Shown one piece after another: positions 32,816 through 36,816 of a DNA stretch of 36,816 bases (the stretch's first letter is position 1; every line of letters begins with the position of its first letter). Below the pieces are notes generated by a model. It had not been told where the DNA came from, ran no database searches, and saw nothing but the letters and a program-made list of their open reading frames with translations. A program made the position numbers and the translations under genes. The DNA comes from Geminicoccaceae bacterium (lineage in GTDB: Bacteria > Pseudomonadota > Alphaproteobacteria > Geminicoccales > Geminicoccaceae). Where the stretch lies: assembly GCA_020445645.1 (NCBI GenBank), contig JAGRGG010000030.1, forward strand, positions 1 through 36,816. The letters are read 5' to 3'.

Positions 32816-32850
32816 AAAAAGGCCCCGGCGGCATCGCTGCCGCCGGGGCC
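32816..32850 (-). terminator. Rho-independent terminator of the first phasin gene
   Basis: A perfect 13-bp stem GGCCCCGGCGGCA / TGCCGCCGGGGCC with a 4-base loop is followed on the minus strand by five Ts (32820-32816). It lies about 60 bases beyond the phasin stop. From the plus strand the same stem could slow transcription from the exporter gene but lacks a T run. Confidence 0.85.
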
Positions 32851-32908
32851 CGCTCATCGGCGAAAGGTCCGGTCCTTCCCACGCAGGTCCGATACGTCGG
32901 TACCGGGC

Positions 32909-33247
32909 TCAGGCCGTGAGCATCTGCATCTCGTCGACGCCGGCCTGCACCCGCTTCGTGACGAGGTCGGCGATGGCCCGCTGGGCGTGCAGCCCGAGGC
33001 CCGCCTGCTCCTTCGACACGAGCACGGCGCGCTCGGCCGCCGCCTTGGCCTCGCTCGCGTACATGCCGGGCTCGGCCTTCGTCGTCAGGAGCCGCTCGGC
33101 GTGCCGCAGGTTCTCCTCGAACAGGGCGTAGCCCAGCCGCGCCATCGCCTGGGTCGTGTCGAAGAGCACGCCTTGCGCCTGGAGAAGGGTGTTGAAGTTG
33201 GCCTTGTGCAGGGCAACGAGGACGTTGACGTCGAAGGGCTTTCGCAT
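32909..33247 (-). CDS. Phasin family protein
   Basis: A 112-residue helical protein of the short alphaproteobacterial phasin group, which coats polyhydroxyalkanoate granules. The N-terminus VNVLVALHKANFNTLLQAQG and the C-terminal AERAVLVSKEQAGLGLHAQR then AIADLVTKRVQAGVDEM match the second phasin here in layout (VAMQKANIDALVEAR; TERAMAVGKEQTDLGFKAQQ). AGGAGG lies seven bases before the ATG. Its own terminator follows. The two phasins are about 35-40% similar by eye, so they are an old tandem duplication. Confidence 0.85.
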   Translation of the reverse strand: MRKPFDVNVLVALHKANFNTLLQAQGVLFDTTQAMARLGYALFEENLRHAERLLTTKAEPGMYASEAKAAAERAVLVSKEQAGLGLHAQRAIADLVTKRVQAGVDEMQMLTA

Positions 33248-33313
33248 GGAGCGGCCTCCTGGCGGCTTGGCGCTTCCGTCGTGACGGCCGACGGATTTCC
33301 TACAAGAGCGCAA

Positions 33314-33344
33314 GGTCCCGCCGCTTTATCGGGGCATCGGGACC
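33314..33344. repeat. Inverted repeat between the two phasin genes
   Basis: GGTCCCG and CGGGACC form a perfect 7-bp stem around 17 bases, about 70 bases upstream of the first phasin gene. It could be an operator or part of the transcript leader; no promoter hexamers were convincing beside it. Confidence 0.35.
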
Positions 33345-33360
33345 TCGGCGCCGGGCGTCG

Positions 33361-33376
33361 GGCCGGCGGACCGGCC
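33361..33376. terminator. GC hairpin after the second phasin stop
   Basis: GGCCGG-CGGA-CCGGCC, a perfect 6-bp stem with a tetraloop, lies 12 bases beyond the stop of the second phasin gene. It lacks a T run, so it is at best a weak terminator, and the two phasins may be partly cotranscribed. Confidence 0.35.
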
Positions 33377-33388
33377 GCGGGCGCCGTG

Positions 33389-33754
33389 TCAGGCGGCGAC
33401 CGTCTTCGCGTTCTCGAGGGTCTTCTGGACGCGCTTGGTCACGATCTCGGCGACCTGCTGCTGCGCCTTGAAGCCGAGGTCGGTCTGCTCCTTGCCGACC
33501 GCCATCGCCCGCTCGGTGACGGCCTTCACCTCGGCGAAGAAGTCCTCGGGCTTGTTCTTGGCGGCGTCGCCCTTGGCGAGGGTCTGCATGTGCTTGAGGC
33601 TCTGCTCGTACCAGCCAAGCTGGAGCTTGGCGATCGCCTGGGTGGCGCCCATGAGGACGTTGCGCGCCTCGACGAGCGCGTCGATGTTGGCCTTCTGCAT
33701 GGCCACGAGCGCGTCGAGGTTGATCTTCGGGGTGTCGAGCTTCTGGGCGTTCAT
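33389..33754 (-). CDS. Phasin family protein with PhaR-like operator region
   Basis: A 121-residue phasin. LVAMQKANIDALVEARNVLM near residues 16-35 and AVGKEQTDLGFKAQQQVAEI near 90-109 are the conserved granule-binding helices; the protein is amphipathic helical throughout with no signal or membrane segment. Expected to coat polyhydroxybutyrate granules in the cytoplasm. GAGGAG precedes the ATG. A good promoter and two 19-bp direct repeats lie upstream, suggesting repression by a PhaR-type granule sensor. No PHA synthase or depolymerase gene is in the window. Confidence 0.88.
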   Translation of the reverse strand: MNAQKLDTPKINLDALVAMQKANIDALVEARNVLMGATQAIAKLQLGWYEQSLKHMQTLAKGDAAKNKPEDFFAEVKAVTERAMAVGKEQTDLGFKAQQQVAEIVTKRVQKTLENAKTVAA

Positions 33755-33791
33755 CGCGGTCTCCTCGGGGTCTGATCCATCAGCAGTGGTC

Positions 33792-33810
33792 TTTGCTGCG
33801 CTGCACAAAA
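33792..33810 (-). promoter_or_regulatory. PhaR-like operator repeat, promoter-proximal
   Basis: Plus-strand sequence TTTGCTGCGCTGCACAAAA. It matches the distal repeat at 17 of 19 positions and overlaps the -10 and start region of the phasin promoter, a repressing position. The TGC-rich pattern is that expected for PhaR-type regulators. Confidence 0.6.
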
Positions 33811-33837
33811 CATAGGCGAGGGCCGGGGAGAATGCAA
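33809..33837 (-). promoter_or_regulatory. Promoter of the second phasin gene
   Basis: On the minus strand TTGCAT (33837-33832) and TATGTT (33814-33809) are separated by 17 bases, each four of six matches. The pair lies exactly between the two 19-bp repeats, which supports the assignment. Confidence 0.6.
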
Positions 33838-33842
33838 GGTCT

Positions 33843-33861
33843 TTTGCTGCATTGCACAAAA
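33843..33861 (-). promoter_or_regulatory. PhaR-like operator repeat, promoter-distal
   Basis: Plus-strand sequence TTTGCTGCATTGCACAAAA, five bases upstream of the -35. Centre-to-centre distance to the proximal repeat is 51 bp, close to five helical turns, so one regulator could bind both on the same DNA face. Confidence 0.6.
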
Positions 33862-33914
33862 TTTTTGGCGACGCACATGCCAAGCAAACGGAAGGGAAGG
33901 CGTGGACCGACCAC

Positions 33915-33955
33915 CCCCCCCCGCGCCCCGGACTTGATCCGGGGCGCGGGGGGGG
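33915..33955. repeat. 18-bp perfect GC inverted repeat with GGACTTGATCC centre
   Basis: Eight Cs then GCGCCCCGGA pair exactly with TCCGGGGCGC then eight Gs around CTTGA. Elements with this CCCCGGACTTGATCCGGGG centre are widespread palindromic intergenic repeats in alphaproteobacterial genomes. It lies 25 bases past the lpd stop and may help end that transcript, although no T run follows. Confidence 0.75.
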
Positions 33956-33979
33956 ATCGTACTTGCAAGAGGGCCGGGC

Positions 33980-35383
33980 CTAGATGTGGATCGGCTTGAA
34001 GTACGCCGCGAGCGCCGCCTCCTTGACGGCCTCCTCCAGCGTCGGATGCGCGTGGCAGGTGCGGGCGATGTCCTCGGCCGAGGCGCCGTACTCCATCGCC
34101 AGCGCCACCTCCGCGATCAGCACCCCGGCCTCGGGGCCGATGATGTGCGCCCCCAGCACCCGGTCGGTCTTCGCGTCGCAGAGCAGCTTCACGAAGCCGT
34201 CGCTGTCGCCCGTCGAGCGGGCGCGGGAGTTGGCGCTGAAGGGGAACTTGCCGACCTTGTAGCCGACCCCCGCCTCCTTCAACTGCTCCTCGGTCTTGCC
34301 GATCGCCGCCACCTCGGGCGCCGTGTAGACGACCCCCGGGATGATGTCGTAGTCGAGGTGCGGCTTCTGCCCCGCGAGGTACTCGGCGAGGTTCGACCCT
34401 TCCTCCTCGGCCTTGTGCGCCAGCATCGGCCCGCGGATCACGTCGCCGATGGCGTAGACCCCCTCGACGCTGGTGGCAAAACGCTCGTCCACCTCGACCC
34501 GGCCGCGCTCGTCGAGCTTCACGCCCGCGTTCTCCAGCCCGAGCCCTTGGGTATAGGCCCGGCGGCCGATGGCGAGCAGCACGACGTCGGCCTCGATCGT
34601 CCCGGCATCGCCGCCCTTCGCCGGCTCGACGCCCACCTTCAGCCGCTCCCCCGAAGCGTCGACGCCCGTGACCTTGGTGCCGAGCCGGAACGTCATGCCC
34701 TGCTTTTGCAGGATGCGCTGGAACTGCTTCGAGACTTCGAGGTCCATCCCCGGCGTGATGCGCTCCAGGAACTCGACCACCGTGACCTTGGCGCCGAGCC
34801 GCAGCCACACCGTGCCCATCTCGAGCCCGATGTAGCCGCCGCCGATGACGACGAGGTGTTCCGGCACCTTCTCCAGGTCGAGGATGCCGGTGGAACTGAC
34901 GACCCGCTTCTCGTCCACCTCGACGCCCTTCAAGGGCATGCTCTCCGAGCCCGTGGCGATGACGATGGCCTTCGCCTTCAGCGTCCGGCTCCCGCCCGCC
35001 GTGAGCGCCGCCTCGACCTCGCCCTTGCCCTTGATCGTGCCGGTCCCCTCGACGTACTCGACCTTGTTCTTCTTGAAGAGGAACTTGATCCCGTCGGTCA
35101 GGCTCTTGACGACGCCGTCCTTGCGCGCCCGCATCTTCGCCACGTCGACCGTGACCCCGCCCGCGTTCAGCCCGTGCTCGGCGAACTTGTGCGCCGCCGT
35201 CTCGTAGAGGTGCGAGGAGTGGAGGAGCGCCTTGGACGGGATGCAGCCGACGTTCAGGCAGGTGCCGCCCAGCGTCTCGCGCGCCTCGACGCAGGCGGTC
35301 TTCAGGCCCAGCTGCGCGCAGCGGATCGCGCAGACATAGCCGCCGGGGCCGGCGCCGATGATGATCACGTCGTAACTTGCCAT
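33980..35383 (-). CDS. lpd: Dihydrolipoyl dehydrogenase (E3)
   Basis: A 467-residue FAD enzyme that reoxidises the dihydrolipoyl groups of 2-oxoacid dehydrogenase complexes. FAD motif [19 protein letters not shown], redox-active disulfide GGTCLNVGC (C42, C47), NAD motif [20 protein letters not shown] and the C-terminal HAHPTLEEA with the catalytic His446-Glu451 pair are all intact. GAGGA lies seven bases before the ATG. It follows odhB and four small genes on the same strand, so it most likely serves the 2-oxoglutarate dehydrogenase complex. Confidence 0.96.
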   Translation of the reverse strand: MASYDVIIIGAGPGGYVCAIRCAQLGLKTACVEARETLGGTCLNVGCIPSKALLHSSHLYETAAHKFAEHGLNAGGVTVDVAKMRARKDGVVKSLTDGIKFLFKKNKVEYVEGTGTIKGKGEVEAALTAGGSRTLKAKAIVIATGSESMPLKGVEVDEKRVVSSTGILDLEKVPEHLVVIGGGYIGLEMGTVWLRLGAKVTVVEFLERITPGMDLEVSKQFQRILQKQGMTFRLGTKVTGVDASGERLKVGVEPAKGGDAGTIEADVVLLAIGRRAYTQGLGLENAGVKLDERGRVEVDERFATSVEGVYAIGDVIRGPMLAHKAEEEGSNLAEYLAGQKPHLDYDIIPGVVYTAPEVAAIGKTEEQLKEAGVGYKVGKFPFSANSRARSTGDSDGFVKLLCDAKTDRVLGAHIIGPEAGVLIAEVALAMEYGASAEDIARTCHAHPTLEEAVKEAALAAYFKPIHI

Positions 35384-35404
35384 GGGTCAGATCCTCTGTT
35401 TGGC

Positions 35405-35475
35405 CCGGGAAGGGGGGCGCTGCCCCCCGCCGCCCTGCGGGCGACTCCCCCCGGAGATATTTGGAAAGAGAAGAA
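35405..35475. repeat. Multi-hairpin intergenic element ahead of lpd
   Basis: The block holds GGGGGGC-GCT-GCCCCCC (35412-35428) and CGCCC-TGC-GGGCG (35431-35443), then CTCCCCCCGGAGATATTTGG and AAAGAGAAGAAG. From memory this composite is a common intergenic repeat in Rhodobacterales. It occupies the leader between the MAPEG stop and the lpd start, so it would be transcribed with both. Confidence 0.55.
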
Positions 35476-35478
35476 GCA

Positions 35479-35868
35479 TCAGGTCAGGGCCGCCAGCAAC
35501 ATCAGCACGCTCGCGCCCAGGCCCAGGCTCCAGATCAGCGACCGCCAGGGGGTCAGCGCGAACAGATAGGCCGGAACGTAGGCGAGGCGGGCGGCGAGGT
35601 AAACCCAGGCGCAGGCGGCGGTGAAGGCGGTGGACTGGTTGCCGAGGCTGACCACGACAACCGCCAGGGTGAACAGGATCAGCCCCTCGAAGTGGTTGTT
35701 CAGCGCCCGCTGGGCGCGGCCCGCCAGGCCGGTCAGCTGGCGCGGCTCGTCGCGGGGGCCAAGCGCATAGCGCGGGCCGACCTCGCGGTTGGCGAGCACC
35801 GAGTAGAGCAGGAACTGGAGGAATTGCAGCAGCCCGGCGAGGGCGAGGGCGGTCAGTTCGGGGGTCAT
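35479..35868 (-). CDS. MAPEG family membrane protein
   Basis: A 129-residue protein with four hydrophobic helices in the layout of the MAPEG superfamily (glutathione- and eicosanoid-metabolism-like). The segment LTGLAGRAQRALNNHFEGLI near residues 44-63, with the conserved RAxRAxxNxxE pattern, is diagnostic. GGAAAG precedes the ATG, which overlaps the TGA of the upstream gene by four bases. The reaction, if any, is unknown. A MAPEG gene between odhB and lpd is, to my knowledge, a common arrangement in Rhodobacterales. Confidence 0.85.
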   Translation of the reverse strand: MTPELTALALAGLLQFLQFLLYSVLANREVGPRYALGPRDEPRQLTGLAGRAQRALNNHFEGLILFTLAVVVVSLGNQSTAFTAACAWVYLAARLAYVPAYLFALTPWRSLIWSLGLGASVLMLLAALT

Positions 35869-36233
35869 GCGGGTCTTTCCTTTCGAAACGCCCACCAGGC
35901 GAAGGCGGCAAAGCAGGCGGCGAAAAGCGTCAGGATCTCGCGCACGCCGACCAGGGCCAGCGGCGAGGCCGGGGTACCGATCGGCAACAGCCAGAGCCGC
36001 AGCGCCAGCGCCAGCGTCAACGCGGCGAGGGCCGCCGCCGGGACGCCCGCGCGATGGCCGCCGCGCAGGGTGTCCAGCGCGATGGCGGTCGCAAGCCAGA
36101 GGCAGGCAAGCGCGAGACAGAAGGGCCAGATCCAGGATTCCGGCACCGTGAGGATCCCCGGCATCAGCGGCAGGTTGATCGCCGCCGCCCAGACGATCCA
36201 GCCCGACAGCAAGAGAATCAGCGCCCGCGCCAT
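35865..36233 (-). CDS. Hypothetical four-helix membrane protein
   Basis: A 122-residue protein with four predicted hydrophobic helices, opening MARALILLLSGWIVWAAAIN and ending AACFAAFAWWAFRKERPA. I do not recognise a family. Its ATG shares one base with the TGA of the upstream gene (TGATG) and its stop overlaps the MAPEG ATG (ATGA), so the three genes are tightly coupled. Confidence 0.72.
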   Translation of the reverse strand: MARALILLLSGWIVWAAAINLPLMPGILTVPESWIWPFCLALACLWLATAIALDTLRGGHRAGVPAAALAALTLALALRLWLLPIGTPASPLALVGVREILTLFAACFAAFAWWAFRKERPA

Positions 36234-36472
36234 CAGGCTGTCGTCAGGAACCGGGCGACGCCGGGACGACCCAGCGCCGCGGAGGTGTCCAGCCAGGCCT
36301 GCGCACGGTCGCGGTTGGCCACCTCGAACAGGCATGTGACGGCGCCGACGTCATCCGCGCCGCGCCACATCTGGAGCAGGGTCAGCCCTGCATTGGCGCG
36401 GTTTTCGGCATCCGCGTCGAAGGCGGCATTCCAGGCGGCGTCGGTGGCGGGGAAGTCCATCAGGAGTTGCAT
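36233..36472 (-). CDS. Small hypothetical protein, possibly dimeric alpha/beta-barrel fold
   Basis: A 79-residue soluble protein (MQLLMDFPATDAAWNAAFDA at the start, FEVANRDRAQAWLDTSAALG near the end). The order strand, helix, strand, helix with a charged middle resembles short dimeric alpha/beta-barrel proteins, but no motif proves it. GAGG lies eight bases before the ATG; the stop overlaps the next start. Confidence 0.65.
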   Translation of the reverse strand: MQLLMDFPATDAAWNAAFDADAENRANAGLTLLQMWRGADDVGAVTCLFEVANRDRAQAWLDTSAALGRPGVARFLTTA

Positions 36473-36482
36473 GGGATTGGCC

Positions 36483-36653
36483 TCACAAGTTGACGCGCTT
36501 GCGGACAGGCAGCGACGGCAGCACGACGTTCAGTGCCGCCAGCCGCCGTTCCCGGCCGCCGGCCGCCGCGCATCGGGCGCGGGACGCCACCGGAGTCACG
36601 CCCGGCGGCGGCGCGAAGTGACCCACTTGCAGGATCACGGCAAACCAGCGCAT
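36483..36653 (-). CDS. Small hypothetical basic protein
   Basis: A 56-residue frame starting MRWFAVILQVGHFAPPPG and ending LPSLPVRKRVNL. GGAGG six bases upstream of the ATG, tight spacing (10 bases) to the next gene and position in the odhB-lpd row support translation. No family is recognised; the N-terminal dozen residues are hydrophobic but too short for a clear helix. Confidence 0.5.
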   Translation of the reverse strand: MRWFAVILQVGHFAPPPGVTPVASRARCAAAGGRERRLAALNVVLPSLPVRKRVNL

Positions 36654-36723
36654 CCCCTTCCTCCTGCGTAGGGCGGGGTTCACCCCGCCGCCCTGTCGCC
36701 ATCCGTCGGATGGCCGCCGCCCC

Positions 36724-36816
36724 TCAAAGATCCATCAGCAACCGCCGCGGATCCTCCAGCGCCTCTTTCACCCGCACCAGGAATGTCACCGCGCCCTTGC
36801 CGTCGACGATGCGGTG
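36724..36816 (-). CDS. odhB: Dihydrolipoyl succinyltransferase (E2 of 2-oxoglutarate dehydrogenase), C-terminus only
   Basis: The last 30 codons enter from the window edge: [20 protein letters not shown] then [10 protein letters not shown]. HRxVDG is the acyltransferase active-site motif, and the EDPxRLLxDL ending is typical of OdhB/SucB rather than the pyruvate enzyme. The 5' part lies outside. It is the head of the row leading to lpd. After the TGA, 70 bases run to the next small gene. Confidence 0.85.
   Translation of the reverse strand, partial: HRIVDGKGAVTFLVRVKEALEDPRRLLMDL

Overview
The window is very GC-rich, densely coding bacterial chromosome with short intergenic gaps and many TTG/GTG starts backed by strong Shine-Dalgarno sequences. 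Gene content (Entner-Doudoroff enzymes, an FrcABC-type sugar importer, phasins, a group II RpoH with an EcfG-type promoter, TRAP components, an odhB-to-lpd cluster) points to an alphaproteobacterium. The hairpin block before lpd, ending in GGAGATATTTGGAAAGAGAAG-like sequence, and the MAPEG gene between odhB and lpd recall Rhodobacterales. That placement is inference. No rRNA, tRNA, phage integrase, intact transposase or CRISPR array was seen.

Layout. 1-6.0 kb: the 3'-truncated gene of a glycine-rich RRM protein with a long structured leader, a YcaD-like MFS exporter, an orphan hydantoinase/oxoprolinase A-type protein, a LysE exporter, a small sulfite-oxidase-like molybdoenzyme and a Uma2-family protein. 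6.0-16.2 kb: a minus-strand sugar catabolic unit in transcription order: ROK repressor, ABC ATPase, permease, binding protein, PfkB fructokinase, zwf, edd, eda. Imported fructose would be phosphorylated and, after isomerisation, burned through the Entner-Doudoroff route; pgi and pgl are not here. A TGACAGC-N9-GCTGTCA operator overlies the promoter of the unit. 16.3-22.8 kb: methionine salvage mtnK and mtnA separated by an opposed GH19-type lysozyme gene, then rpoH, a UbiH-family monooxygenase and a tandem universal stress protein. 22.8-28.6 kb: a DUF2628 membrane protein, a large molybdopterin oxidoreductase, a phosphotransferase, a DUF1232 protein, and TRAP DctP and DctQ without DctM. 28.6-30.1 kb: a small heme-copper-oxidase-like membrane protein, a direct-repeat array, and a hicAB module whose toxin gene carries an in-frame amber codon. 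30.1-33.8 kb: an SDR, an MsbA-type ABC exporter and two phasins, the second with twin PhaR-like operator repeats. 33.9-36.8 kb: lpd, MAPEG, three small overlapping genes and the C-terminus of odhB.

The most unusual structure is a 140-nt element between edd and eda: a perfect 63-bp inverted repeat around a 14-nt loop. Its terminal sequence recurs as 28-nt and 11-nt versions at the 3' ends of four other genes, and all versions are bounded by ACGC...GCGT. This looks like a nested family of small palindromic intergenic elements. The other notable items are the amber-disrupted hicA beside an intact hicB and promoter, and several well-formed regulatory sites: an EcfG promoter for rpoH, the ROK operator, and twin phasin operators.
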